Shown here: one piece after another, positions 25,601 through 37,300 of the stretch | Numbering within the stretch: position 1 is the first letter of the stretch | Layout: each line of letters opens with the position of its first letter | From: Ciona savignyi | Taxonomy: Eukaryota > Chordata > Ascidiacea > Phlebobranchia > Cionidae | Length of the DNA: 64,000 bases | Reading direction: 5' to 3' | Assembly: GCA_000149265.1 (NCBI GenBank) | Contig: CH002874.1 | Span: 79,805-143,804, forward strand | The notes under the pieces: model-generated | Database searches by the model: none | What the model was told of the DNA's origin: nothing | The model's input: only the letters and a program-made list of their open reading frames with translations | Made by a program: the position numbers and the translations under genes

Positions 25601-28600
25601 ATGTTTTATGCAATAGTGTTGTAGATGCTCACTAGCATAGTTGATACAGAACTGCTCAAAGCTGTTTTTGACAAAATCTTCAAAGCCAAAAATATCAAGG
25701 AGACCTATCCATTGGCTCTGTAAAATGTTTATTAGAGATTTTTAATTTTTTACCCTCAAAATTAACCATCGCACTAATATTTTTTTATAACTCATTCCAA
25801 AAGCTGACGCTTTACATCTATCCGGGATAAGATGTTTACTTTCTTTTTTCTTAAATTAGACATCTATTTAAAAGACCAGAAGCACTCCTTTTCAGTGAAA
25901 AAATATTTGCCTTTGCATTCAACAGAACAATACATTATCGTCTTTTGTTAGATTGGAATGTAACATTTATTTGAACAGTTTTAAGAATAATGGCAGAAAT
26001 TGTTTTTCTTACATAAAGTTTACCAAAGGAGGATATGGAATTAAGAACCCTGACAACCCTTACTTCAAGGAATCTATTTCTCCATTTTTTTTGTTTTTAA
26101 TTTTTGTTTATTATTTATGAAATGTTGGAAATCACAAATCATTTGCTGTTTTAAATCAATACAACGAAAATATTAAAGGACATGTCGGAATCATTTGCTA
26201 AAAAATGGCGATCACAGATGAAGTTGCATTGACATGAACACTAAATAATAATAATTGACCACAGAGTAGCACCTTCATATCTAAAAGTGCTTCTCTTCGG
26301 TCATCACAAATACTAAAAATCATTAGCTTACTAACATACCTGCGATTTCAGTTTTGTGTCTCTGGTTTTCTGAGCCAGTGCCATGTTCACACTACTCACA
26401 GCCCAGTCAAATAAACTTTGATACAACGCTTTGGACATTGCATCACGAGTTGCTCTTGCCTAATGAATTATAATGTATAAAAAATATAGCTTTTTAAACC
26501 TTTTTAAAGAAATGTGGTAAAAATGTATCACAATTGAGATTAACAAACAAAGTTTACCCATGCATAAAGAAAGAAATGTATGCTTGTGAGTGTAAACGTT
26601 ATACCATGAGATTATAATTTTACGCTGTTTTTAACTGCTGTGGTCACCCAAGTTTAACGGTGCTAAACATAGGTTGTTTGGATATTATATCTTAGTGGAT
26701 AATTAACCCACCTCTTCAAGTTTAAGTGATAAGACGAAACGTTCCCCAGCACCAGCTTTCGCTTTCCTCGTCAGCAAACATTTACGAACAACATTCTTAT
26801 CCAGTCCAAGCAACAAACTAACGCTGGTTAGATAACTTTCGTCTTGTATTTCTAGTGTTTCATCACGGCCAGATTTCTGAAAAGAATTTGGTTTTGGCTT
26901 TAAAGATATTGTTCAGTGGACATCAAACTATACACATGTCCTCACCATTTTGAAAGTAATATTTCCCAGCAATATAATGGCAGCAATAAGTCGGAAGATA
27001 CTGCGCTGGGCACCAATGTAAAACCCCATTACTTCCATTGCTTGCCTTAACCTCTCCAACTCAGCAGGTGCATCAGTGTTCGCATGTTTGCTGCACTACA
27101 TAGGAGAGTGGAGTTTGAATGTGCATGTATTACCATAATGCATACAAATTGTATACTCAGAAAAAAAATTTCAAAAAATTTCATTATAGACCTTTGTAAT
27201 TGAACTGAGACACCACTTAAATGGACCAAACTGGAAATGAATGGTGATACAATTGTTATATTGGCTAGTTTCGACCTAACCTTTTGGCTTAATGCCTTTA
27301 CACCCAGCAACTTTTAAGCTAAAAAATCTATGCTCTAACGCAATAAGCTATTCGACTGGAATATTCAACTTATCAATGCAAGCTAAAACAAATTTATAGA
27401 TTTAGCCAACCTGTTTCAAGTAATTGTAGTTAGTGTTTTGATCTAGGTAGATTTCCTTCAATTCTTCAGGAGAGGTGCCATAAAGTAGGTAGTAGAATAT
27501 ATGGAAATTCCTGTCATAAATAATATAAACATTTAGTTTAACACAATGACATTTGTCCAGAACAAATCATTGTGTATATCATACATATTTGTCAATGATC
27601 TGTGCTTTCATTAATACAATGCTGCAGTCTGCTAGCGATGTTCATACCAGGTTGTACCAAAGCATGTTGCATGGAAACCAAAGTAAATAATAAAATGTGA
27701 ATCTTTTTAAAGTTTGTAAATACAATGATATTTGCCATAAGGATATTATTGAGATAATGTTGGATGATAATATCCTGGGAAATACCGGTTTCATTCCAGA
27801 ATAAATATATATATAGCATTGGAAACTACACAGCTGGAGTAATTACTTGAAACAGCTAAGGCTATATGGCACCTTAACCTTCTTATATTATTTATTAAAG
27901 AGTTGAAAGTCCCAGCACACAATGACTTATCACCACTGGGACATAGTGGAGGTCAAATTACTCCAGTCACCACATCCATAAAACAAGCATCACACCATTA
28001 GCATACTTTATTTATACGGGGCCACTGCGCATAACCTTAAAGGGGAGGCAAGATGCCCTGTAAGTGGTGCTACTGTCAACAAGAGGGAAGAAGTGGTTCT
28101 AAGTAAATGTTTTTCGCGGTTATGTTAACACTGGCTACCATATAGAGTCTTCTGGCTTGGATAGACACTACGTCATAGCATATTAGAAAGTGTTACCAGT
28201 ATGTCTCGGTTAATCGTTGACCACTCACATAGACATGATACAATTACTCATAGTCTTGTTCAAACAAATGAAAAGTCACATGTATACGTAAAGAGGAAGA
28301 CAACTCACATCCATAAAACAAAGAAACTAAATTTCTAAAACATCACAGCAATAAGACTAAAATCAATCAAGTTAAATCATAATTGGTTTTTAATCTTACT
28401 TTTCATTTGGTTCTTGATGTACCAGTCTGGACTTCTCCAGCAAATAAGTCTGAACATCGGCACTGAAAAGGTGTGTTTTAATTTGTTTGGTTGTAAATTT
28501 GACTCTTTTATACCATATATTATTCAGTGAAATTTTAAATTGTTTTAAAAGATGTGTATTCTTATACAAAATGTTACATTATTAGGAATTTACAACAAAT

Positions 28601-30303
28601 GATTATGGAACACTGATTTACTATTATTGCCTATAAGTATGAATAGTACAACCAAAAATTACATGATCAATATACATTGTATTATTCTAACTAGCTGTAC
28701 TCTTTTATAATTCTAAAGTACAATTACATAAAAAATAATATTAGAATTGCACTCCTAGAAACAAATTAATTATAAGTAAAGGTGCTTCAAAAGGTTCTTA
28801 CCCTGATAATAAACCACTTCCATAAAAATGAATCTTCAGAAATTTTCCAAATCTACTGCTATTATTATTGTGTTCGGTTTGAGCATTTCCAAAAGCCTGG
28901 GCATTAAATGGAAAATTAGATTTTACAGCCTAATTTAGTACCATTTATGACAAAAAAGGCTCCAGAGAAAATTAAATTAAGATGGATACGCATTACAGAA
29001 ATATAAGAAGCCTATTGTACTAGAAGTGTATTGTTATTAAACAACATGTGTTATAATTATAGAATCCTACAATATTTAAGTTAAAAATTCAATTTAATTT
29101 TAACTCATGACCTGGGACTAACTCCGGGAACAGTATCTTCAATGTATTATATACCATATGGACCTGTCAAAAAAATTTCATACTTTTTGCCCGATCCTAT
29201 CATTCATCATTCATTTACTCTGAGCCTTGATAGCTTGGTGCCTGCTAAGGCTCGGTGCATGCTGAGGTTTACCCCAAGTCATAGGATTCTCACCCACCGT
29301 CGGGATATTTAGCCTTACATTTTCTTTTAATAGCAGGACTTCTTATATTAACATATATTTTTTTTGGTGAACCTGATTAGAGAAAATTGAGTTGACTAGA
29401 AACATTAAAAAACTCTTTACCAACAGTATGTTTTATAATATTTGGTTTCGGAATATTACGAAAATGATAACTAACCTCTAACACAGGACCAGCCCCTGTT
29501 AGCATGTTTTCTACGCCAGTCATGTAACTTTTTTGACAGAGTGCAAGGGAGTGGTGCACAAGGAAGTGAGTGGCTTGTGTCTTTCCTGATCCTGATTTTC
29601 CTGTGATCACTATGCATTGGTTTTGCTTTGTTCGTACCATTGTGTTAAATGCAGTGTCGGCAATTGCATAAATGTGCGGTTCCAAGTCCTCTTTCCGCCG
29701 ATTTTGGTACAAAGTCATGTACTTAGGGTTGTAAATCGGCATAAATTTGTAAGGGTTAATTGAAATTAAGGTGTCAGCTGAGTAGGTGTAGATTTTGTCT
29801 TTTAAAAATCGTTTTCGTAAGATTTCTAAAATCTTATTTTGTGATAAGGAAGAAATAGCGCAAAGATCAGGACAATCGGAGTCTGATAGTTTTGAGGGTG
29901 GCAAGAAACCTTTGGAGGCCATGTCTCGTTCTGTAGAGACCCTCTCTGCTTTTTCGTGCCATGAGTTTGCGCCGTGATACATTACACTCCCACTTTCATC
30001 TGTTTCTCTCAACACAAACTTATATGAATGCTGAAACTGTGTCGGCCAGAGAAGCATTCTTTGCACTGGTAAATCAGACTGGGCTAAAATCATCTCTTCT
30101 CCCCTGTCTTTGTGCATCTCGACAAGAACGTATGAAAGACCATTTTCAATTCCCAATTTCCTTGTCACTTTTGCAACAACTTCAGCAGCTGTGGTACGCT
30201 TGGTGCAAGATATAGATTCCACAACAGAAGATGTTGAACAGTCAACTGGGTGGACATGAATCATATATGTTGCATCGAAGGCCATGATTTTTATGTTGTT
30301 CAT
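9011..30303 (-). CDS. MYO9: Class IX unconventional myosin (RhoGAP myosin), one internal exon missing
   Basis: This is an actin-based motor that carries a Rho GTPase-activating domain and so can lower RhoA activity where it walks on actin. Thirty-five exons are visible and every junction agrees in phase except one at the assembly gap. The visible protein is about 2,127 aa (human MYO9B is 2,157). Order: RA domain (residues about 8-100), motor with P-loop GKSGSGKT, switch [11 protein letters not shown] and switch [10 protein letters not shown], a basic loop-2 insert, converter GKTQIFLRD, about six IQ motifs, a Ser/Lys-rich linker, a complete C1 zinc finger, a RhoGAP domain with arginine finger GIYRKS, and a basic tail. 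The region around VNFDDYNIH in RhoGAP closely matches vertebrate MYO9. The start is the ATG at 30301-30303; a second ATG lies six codons in. Exon lists are in the segment entries. Confidence 0.93.
10948..12276 (-). other. MYO9 RhoGAP domain
   Basis: Exons 12132-12276, 11678-11795, 11293-11530 and 10948-11091. The arginine finger sits in EGIYRKSA. The helix [20 protein letters not shown], the [13 protein letters not shown] motif with its conserved Asn, and [12 protein letters not shown] follow in the usual order. The domain should stimulate GTP hydrolysis by RhoA (known for MYO9A and MYO9B). The donor of the third exon must be inside ACCAA/GTGGGT, because only this keeps the frame into [14 protein letters not shown]. 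Reading past it gives a false short end. Confidence 0.9.
12426..12772 (-). other. MYO9 C1 zinc-finger domain
   Basis: Exons 12667-12772 and 12426-12564. The residues fit the C1 pattern exactly: His, then CEFC, then after 12 residues CKIC, then H after four, C after two and C after seven ([13 protein letters not shown]). All eight zinc ligands are present. The domain is split by an intron inside the CKIC codon for Ile. Confidence 0.9.
13303..17636 (-). other. MYO9 segment: linker between neck and C1 domain
   Basis: Exons: 16987-17636, 16495-16688, 15774-15937, 15409-15585, 15165-15318, 14585-14723, 14333-14469, 13814-13969 and 13303-13467. The first (216 codons) and next few are low-complexity, rich in Ser, Pro, Lys and Thr. 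A short coiled-coil-like stretch [19 protein letters not shown] lies in 16495-16688. From 14333 on the sequence becomes ordered and similar to the vertebrate MYO9 region before C1 ([27 protein letters not shown]), ending in a Lys/Arg-rich stretch. All phases agree. Confidence 0.82.
17917..19150 (-). other. MYO9 neck: about six IQ motifs
   Basis: Across exons 18926-19246, 18305-18393 and 17917-18114 there are six IQ-like repeats, each with the hydrophobic-Q...R pattern: [59 protein letters not shown] and [12 protein letters not shown]. These should bind calmodulin or light chains (family knowledge). Some, such as the second and fifth, lack the full RGxxxR half. Confidence 0.8.
18926..21770 (-). 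other. MYO9 segment: C-terminal motor, loop-2 insert, converter and first IQ motifs
   Basis: Exons: about 21586-21770, 21024-21120, 20501-20651, 20032-20112, 19594-19725 and 18926-19246. The first starts [14 protein letters not shown]. The next two encode the class IX loop-2 insertion, rich in Ser, Arg and Lys. The fourth returns to the conserved actin-binding FFVRCIQPN. The fifth has the [10 protein letters not shown] helix. The sixth ends the motor with GKTQIFLRD and starts the neck. I am sure of these exons; the exact ends of the first may be off by one base. Confidence 0.88.
21771..25052 (-). other. Large MYO9 intronic region with a missing exon
   Basis: Class IX motors need about 50 residues (ending in an H-Y/F-A-G-x-V motif) between LIDE and DFREKN. 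I could not find them in this 3.3 kb. The flanking phases (2 before, 0 after) require an exon of 3n+1 nt. The stretch contains the 100-N gap and otherwise A+T-rich sequence. One 46-codon Lys-rich ORF lies on the plus strand at 23810-23950. No repeat family used elsewhere in the window was recognised here. Confidence 0.6.
24862..24961. other. Assembly gap (100 N)
   Basis: A run of exactly 100 N, which usually stands for a gap of unknown size. It lies in the intron from which a conserved MYO9 motor exon is absent. Confidence 0.99.
25053..30303 (-). other. MYO9 segment: RA domain and first two thirds of the motor (exons 1-9)
   Basis: Exons: 29476-30303, 28802-28896, 28400-28462, 27411-27510, 26946-27095, 26712-26876, 26340-26459, 25583-25717 and 25053-25168. 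Exon 1 alone encodes 276 residues: an RA domain, then the motor start and the P-loop. The P-loop reads GKSGSGKT rather than the usual GESGAGKT or GESGSGKT. Then come GAGPVLEAFGNAQT, switch I, the Rho-myosin-like LLGLDKN region, switch II, and an exon ending LFHLIDE. That last exon ends in phase 2 and expects a following exon that is not seen. Confidence 0.9.
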
Positions 30304-30435
30304 TTAAAGACACTCATCCGGCAAATCATGGTATACAACAAACAGACTACACTTGATTATTTTACAATCTGCCCTACATGTTAATCTGCAAATATTTTAT
30401 ATAACTAATATAATTATATGTCACAACCTTGAACC

Positions 30436-30437
<2 letters not shown>

Positions 30438-30469
<32 letters not shown>
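30438..30469. repeat. (AT)n microsatellite
   Basis: About 16 perfect AT dinucleotides in a row. Confidence 0.95.
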
Positions 30470-30474
<5 letters not shown>

Positions 30475-30887
30475 AAAAAAATTGTTTTCCTTTCTTGACA
30501 GCACAGATAGGGTATCATACATACCGATATAAAAATAAAATATTTTAACAGTTTAAAAACAGTCATCTCAAATTAGAATCTTGCTTCAATAAGATATCTT
30601 AACTTAAGCTCAAAATTGGTATTAAAACAAAACACAATAGGCCTACCGGCCAAAAAAATGAGTAAACAAAAAAATAAATTACACAGGAAACTTCCACAGC
30701 CTCAACCACAATGCAAACATGCGATATTGTAACAAATTCCTGTGTTCCGTTGGGCTTTACTAATCTGCGGGACAGAAAGAAGAGAGGGACGGTTATTTTT
30801 ATCACTAACATGAACGGTCGAGGCATATTAGTTGGGGGAAGGTTTTAATATGATATATCTGGATGAGAATAAATAATATTCCTATGG

Positions 30888-31274
30888 CAGTGTCGTCCAA
30901 CTACTTTTGACTTACGGGGCATTTCACAAAAGCGTGACAGCTTGCGGGTCACTTCCAACGAATGATCAGAAAACAACAGCCTTAACACATCAACACAATA
31001 AGATAATTTTACCTCATAAGCATTGCTACATTAGCCTTCAGCCCTACAAATAGTCTAAACTAATAATTCCCTGGCAAAACACTATCATTTAATAAAAAAA
31101 ACATTTGTATGACATAACAATGAACTCTTACAGTCGTAAAAAATTTTGCAATACTTGTTCTAAATAAAATTACTGACTGTAACACAAATACAAATTATAT
31201 CAATACTGTGAAAACTAACGGTCGCAAAAATCATTTTCATTTAAAAATCGTAGGCCTGTAGTTTGACCGTGCTG
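30888..31274. mobile_element. hAT-like MITE (387 bp)
   Basis: The element is flanked by an 8-bp target duplication, TCCTATGG at 30880-30887 and TCCCATGG at 31275-31282 (7 of 8 match). The ends are inverted: CAGTGTCGTCCAACTAC on the left and CAGCACGGTCAAACTAC on the right when reversed. A CAG-type terminus with an 8-bp duplication is typical of hAT elements. No transposase ORF is present. Confidence 0.75.
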
Positions 31275-31677
31275 TCCCATGGCAATATCAAGTTTCCTTG
31301 ACTGATCAATTTGAAACAAGTACAATATATCTCAACAAAATACTTTGCATGTAGTGCTCCTGAAAAAATTTCAAAAACCACATTCAGGTTTTGTTTGTTT
31401 TATCCCTTGCGCAACAACACAACCAACTAGCCGTTGACTGGTTTTAATCCAACAAACAATCAATTACCAGCAAACTTTCCTTTTCTTATCAACTGAGCTA
31501 AACTGCAGAGTATTAAAATGAATTAATATCCTGTTGTTGGTATATTTATTTTAAAAGATCAATTATACTTTATAACAGCACCTAATCCGTGTATAAAGGA
31601 CACTACTTTGCAGACTGGCAAGTCAGGCTACGGAAAGGACATTCATTTATAATTTTTAGGCTAAGCAATTTTTATTA

Positions 31678-31869
31678 CAAAACTAAAAGGACGGAAAGCG
31701 GGAATAAGGGTAGGGTAACTGCTCACTAAAATAAAGATTAGGGCATTGGAGTTAGTTTTAAACATAGGATTGGAGTTAAGGTTAGTTCTGGGGTTGAGAT
31801 TAGTGTTTAGGGCAGGATTTAAATTAGCTTTCGTAATTTTAGTGAGCAGTTTCCCTCCTTTTAGTTTTG
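31678..31869. mobile_element. 192-bp palindromic MITE with CTAACC-like interior
   Basis: The ends are inverted copies containing CAAAACTAAAAGG and, further in, CTGCTCACTAAAAT. The left arm has about 18 extra bases between the two blocks. The interior is a degenerate CTAAC/TTAGG-type repeat. Its reverse strand aligns with 1360-1475 in the nested MITE of the HSD17B4 intron, so both belong to one family or share a module. Confidence 0.6.
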
Positions 31870-33029
31870 CCCTGTTACTACGACTTCGGTATAGCATAAA
31901 AGTTCTGTTTGTTTAATGGGAGTAACCAGTGAGAATTTCTTATAGGCCCAAGTTACAGTTTTCTCCACTTCATTTGTCTCACCAAACATTCATAAATACT
32001 GTAAAAAACTACACTGGTGTTGTAAAACAAATAAACCGGAAAATCTGTCAATAAACGCAATTGCAAACATAAGAGAGGTATCCAATATTACCAGTTCTCA
32101 TTGGAGCGTAACTGTACGTCACGCAGCAATGGATCAGGATTACGAATTACGTCATCATAAATACAAACTAACCGTAGAAACAAAACTTTCTATTTATGGT
32201 ATTGAATGGAATATTTTTTCGGAAATAATGAAGAAGAATTATCTTACTGTCAATCATTATAATATATCGCTAGAGACCAACATCGAGTCTATCGTACTGT
32301 ATTGAATAGGATAATATTGTATGATTAAGACTTAACTACGGTTTTAATTAAGCCTATTAATCCACTGGATTCAACGACGTTTAAAAATTAGCGTATGGTT
32401 TAGTCATAAAACAAAGTTACAGACTGTTTTCGACCCTAAAACCATTGGATTAAATAGAGACGCACTCGGTCAACTGAGATATTTTTTCTGGTCTTATGAA
32501 ACGGTAAATCACAGGTCTTTTGGGCAAAAAGGCTTAATAATAAACGTCGTTAAGAAATCGGGAAAATTTTTAAAGAAGTGATGTAAGAATAAAAGGTCAA
32601 GAAAGGTCAAAAAGTGATGTAAGAATAATATCTTGTGTGCATTCTATCCTATCATTCGTAGCACGGCGGGCAGCCAGGTACAGAATCGACATTTGAAACA
32701 TACAAATGACTTCGGACGTGTGTTATTTGGTAAATGGCCTAAATTGGCAAAAACAGGATAAGATAGCAAAACAAACAGTCGTTTTAATAACTGGTGATTT
32801 AATTCTGACGTCTTTAAATCGTATTTTATTGAATTTAAAACAATTTAAAGTTGCCTAGTACAATAAGTTAAAAAAACAACACAACTCATGCAACTTAACA
32901 CAGCAGTTATCATAAAACCCTAATTTGCTGGTTCCGGCAACGTCTGCTACGTGGCTTGCTCCAACGACCTAACCAAAAATATATGTTACACGCACCGCCT
33001 ATAACAGTACAGTGGTTTCAGAATTGAAA

Positions 33030-33232
33030 CTGGTCGGTGGCTATTCATACATTGTCCGAACTCCGAAACCAGTGTTAATCGGTTCTACTAAATTGAAGAA
33101 ACGTGTCCATCATACCCAACGCACTACAATAGCTTTGATAACCCGACGATTGTCAAGGCTATGCACTCGAGAGCGTTTTCCCATTCACGGAGGTAAAAAT
33201 GAATATATAATAAAGCCTATCCCGTTTGTAGG
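33030..33232 (+). repeat. SINE copy, 5' truncated
   Basis: It matches the 3' two thirds of the SINE from GGTCGGTGGCT through TTCTACTAAATTGAAG, CACTACAATAGC and CATTCACGGAGGTAAA to the ATGAATA end. The tRNA-like head is missing or diverged. Confidence 0.65.
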
Positions 33233-33444
33233 TTGTACGCGATGGTTTTGGTAGGTTGTACGCGATGGCAATGGTTATCGCAACAACCTTTAACATAAAA
33301 TCACACAAATATATGCTTCGCCAACGCGACTGGGCATGATGTGCCGTATAATATGCACATAGCGCCGGGTTCGACATATAGAATTTTTCATTTTAGTAAA
33401 AAGTCAATATATAAACGATGAAAGTAAAATAAAGAAATTAGAAG

Positions 33445-33770
33445 TGATATATATAGGATAGGATATGATAGGGATAGGATATTCATGTTTAATCCCGTGA
33501 ATGGGAAAACCAAGGGTGGGAAAACACACGGGCAATCGTCAGATCACCGCGCGCCCACCGTCGGGTTACCGGAGCTATTGCATTGTATTGTGTATAATTC
33601 ACGCGTTCCTTTAATTTAGTAGAACCCATTAATCCGCTGGGTTCAGGCAATGTTCGTTTAGTGCGTCTTGCCCAAGAATACAACCGACTAGCTAGCGACC
33701 AGTTTCGAAACTTAAACCTTTCAGTTGAAAGGCGTCGAATTAAATCACCAGACTAACCGGTCGGACAATA
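33445..33770 (-). repeat. tRNA-derived SINE, near full length
   Basis: On the minus strand it starts with a tRNA-like head (GGTTAGTCTGGTG A-box region, CGAAAGG-type region and a TTTCGAAAC B-box region). It continues through GAACCCAGCGGATTAATGGG and ends ATTCACGGGATTAAACATG, with a GATAGG-rich tail at 33445-33480. Similar copies in both orientations elsewhere in the window define the family. It is probably one of the described Ciona tRNA-type SINEs, but the name cannot be fixed here. Confidence 0.8.
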
Positions 33771-34307
33771 TGTATGGGTCATGTTTAATTTATTCGTCTG
33801 GCGGGATAAAGGTGATTTGCTATCAAGCAGTCTTGTCTATATAACTATCGGCAGGATTTAAACGTTCACCTTCTCCGAAGTCCATTAGTTTAGACGGCCA
33901 GGCTCTATGTTCTCCACGCTTCGTTTCCTTTCAACATTTGATCTGGCGTCGGGATGGGTCTTGTATTGTGGGAAGGCACCGTCTGCCAGCTGCCACACGG
34001 CTAAGCTTTCGTATCAACAGTTCACTCGCGAGACCAGCGCACTGCGCGGAAAAATCACTGACGAAGGTGTGCAGAAGAGTAGTCTGGATAGGTTGGTTTT
34101 ATATTATCTGCAATTCTATGAGTCATAATTTATAAGCCGGGGATTACAGCAGTGGTTCAAACATAATAAGAAGTATGTCCGAATTTGCCGATGTAGACTA
34201 TTTTTTCAAGAATTTGTCAAAAAATAAGTTATTATATACTTTAAAAACGAGGAATAACTAGAATTTGAAATTTAAATTAGTTATTTTTTAAAAAACGCAT
34301 TCACAGG

Positions 34308-37300
34308 ATGAACAGGCGCGGGTGTAGCACGGCCATTCCAACCATAATTTTCGCTTTTGTGCTTTGCCTAATTCTTGCGTGTGGAATCGTACTGTATGAT
34401 GTCACAAGCATTAGGAACTACGTCAATGGTAGATCAAGACTGAACCGGAAGATTTCGGCATTCTACTACGATCGATTTTATGATGAGATACCGGAAACTC
34501 GGAAAACGGCAGATGCACCGGTGAAGCATATAAACGAAAGCCCCACTGCTTTGGACGATATATTTATTTCTGTGAAAACGACAGGAAAGTTTCACCAATC
34601 ACGAGTTCAGATCATAATTGACACATGGTTTCGTGACGCAAAGTTGCAGGTTTGTCTTTTACATTTCAGGTCGATTAACACAGACAAATGTTGTATTTGG
34701 TGGTTTCTGTCTAGCCAGCACCGGCCAATAAAAAGTGTTTTTTATGTGTCATTTTAAATGAATAGGCTTACATATTTGCATTTTGTTTCGAATAAAATAG
34801 TGCATTCAGTTGGTTGGTTTTAAGTGAACGTGCTGCACTGGACGCAATAATTAACTCGACCGTTTAGTAGTGGGAACCATGCAATTATTATTAATTTCCC
34901 TGCATGCTATATAGCCTTGTCAGAAAATCAATTGCTGGTTTGTTAAATTTTTTGAAATTCTGTGAATTGGGTAGTGCAACTGACAAAGGAAAACCTTGGA
35001 ATCGTTTTAAATCGGGAATACAATGCTAAGTCAGTGGCTAGCCATACAATTCCTTTTAACAATCCACTCTCTTCCGATTTGTTGTAACCTAAGCCATCAT
35101 ACCACCTGTTTATAATAGAACGGTTTATTATAACAGGGTCGTATTTCAGTGTGGCTTTCTCCTGCGCAAACATAAAACAAAAACCTCCATAACAAAAAAA
35201 ACGCAACAAGTACGGCGTCAGTATTGATAAATGCGTATAAATCTCACCAACACATTTTTTCGCAGACATACTTTTTCACTGACATAGATGATGCAAACTT
35301 TGTTCAACAAACTGGTAAGTTAATTTATCGTGTTCTTTATTCAAAGTTTATAGACTTTTCAAAAAGCTATATACCAATCTAATGTGTGTTCGGTTGACTA
35401 TGTCGGTTTATGGCTCTATTTCATTTAAGATAGGTAACTGTTGCTTTCGCAAAATAGTGCTTTTTATAAATCTTTAATCAAAGTTTATTTCGGCGTATTT
35501 ATAACGATAGTCGATTTCCGCTTTTATACGATTAGGGTAAGATATCCATATTTATTTCTGAAGTCTTGGGACACACATGAACCAACTGTCAGAATACTAC
35601 GTAGGCTACACACAGCTACTTTGTAGTGGGTTTATAATTAAATTTACTTTACACTCTTTTGTATCCTTTATAAGCAAGTAACAGTTGTTCATGTATTATT
35701 CAAAACCAAACAGCATTTATTCACAAATTACAGGCGGACACATGGTTAACACATTGTGCAATAAAACCCACACGAGGTAAGTCCTGACTTATTTATACCG
35801 TCCTTCTCGACCATATATGTGCAAATACATGTTCAGTTCATGATATGTATGTATCGCAAGATGTGCTGTATATCTCGTCAGTGATTTCATCGAGCGACGG
35901 ATGGAAACCAGCTTGTGTATTTCTGTGTGGGGCATTAAAATTTTGTGTCCGTGGGTATTCTCGTTGCCTGAACACAGTGGTTTAATGGGCCAATTAAAAA
36001 CTGTATAGTCTATCCATTGTTTTTTTAACAGTTAATCAGCTTAGGTAAAATAACGGTTGGCATAAGTTAGTATGACGATTGCTAGCATTGTAAATATATT
36101 TGTCCGGTCGAATGGCTAGATGCTGCGACGTCTTTCAACCAAAGTGTTGCTCGTGTGTTAACTCTACCACATTTTACCCTCCACAGGGAAAAAAACATAA
36201 CAATAAAATTTTCCATTATAACCACTGCATTTACCTACACCAGGTAATAGGTAACAAAATAATCCAGTCGTCACCCCACAACCATTTTTTTTATTCCCGA
36301 ATAATAACAATATATATCTTTGGTGAATATATAACTCGCTGATAGATATTTTGTTTTACAGAAAAGACCTGAGTTGTAAATTGGGAGCGGAGTACGACCA
36401 TTATATGAAGTCTAATAAGAGGTGAGAATGCGAAGAAATAGACACAAAAAAGGAGAAAAAATAAAAAAAACAATACGTTTTTTATATAAAAAATTTCACG
36501 GTTTGGACTATGGCTTTTAGGTCCTTGACGTCGCTTTGATCTTATTGAATTATTTGAATTTCTGGATTGCTCTAAAATTACAGTTTTGATGTAATAATAT
36601 ATTTATTTATCGAATATCGATACCACTCGGCCACGATACTAATAAATGAGTTTTGTGTGATTACAGTTAACTTTTTACGACCTATACGCTTATCGGCGTC
36701 CATAATAATAACAAGGAAGAATCCTAAATTTGTTCTAACAGTTTAGGAGAATGGTTTTATTTTTTGTTTTACCTCAACAATAGTCGCTTGTACCTCACTG
36801 CCCAAAGAATGTTGTAGGTGCTATCACGTTAACACTAACTATAAAACAAAATTCCGAACGAATGAAAATTTGGAACAAAATAATTGGTGTTCAGTTACTT
36901 TCGCATGGTTGTTCAGTTGATGTATTAATTTCTAACACAGTACAGACCATATTGTGGGCTATTTACAGATCACAAAGTGTTTTTTTTTTGCATAAATAGT
37001 AAACTTAAACATGTTTCTCTGTAAATGTTCCACAGATGGTGGTGCCATTTTGATGACGATAATTATGTGAACGTGGGACGTCTCGTCGCGATGTTGCGCG
37101 ATGTCAACCACACTAAGGATTTCTACATAGGAAAGCCCAGTTTGAATTATCCCTTTGTGGTAACTATAGTTTTGTAATTTATATCAGTCACATACTAACC
37201 CAGCCGTACATACAAAATAAATTTTGCATTTTTTCACAACACTACTTTTCTCTACTACATATGATCCCGTGTGTTAGGGGCGTTAGCCGCCAATTAACAT

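Larger units (their letters stand above)
30304..34307. other. Intergenic region between MYO9 and FNG (divergent starts)
   Basis: This 4 kb should contain the promoters of both genes. It holds an (AT)n microsatellite, a hAT-like MITE, a 192-bp palindromic MITE, two SINE copies of opposite orientation and otherwise unremarkable A+T-rich sequence. No extra gene was recognised. A splice-acceptor-like TTCACAG ends one base before the FNG ATG, consistent with leader trans-splicing or a 5' UTR intron. Confidence 0.5.
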
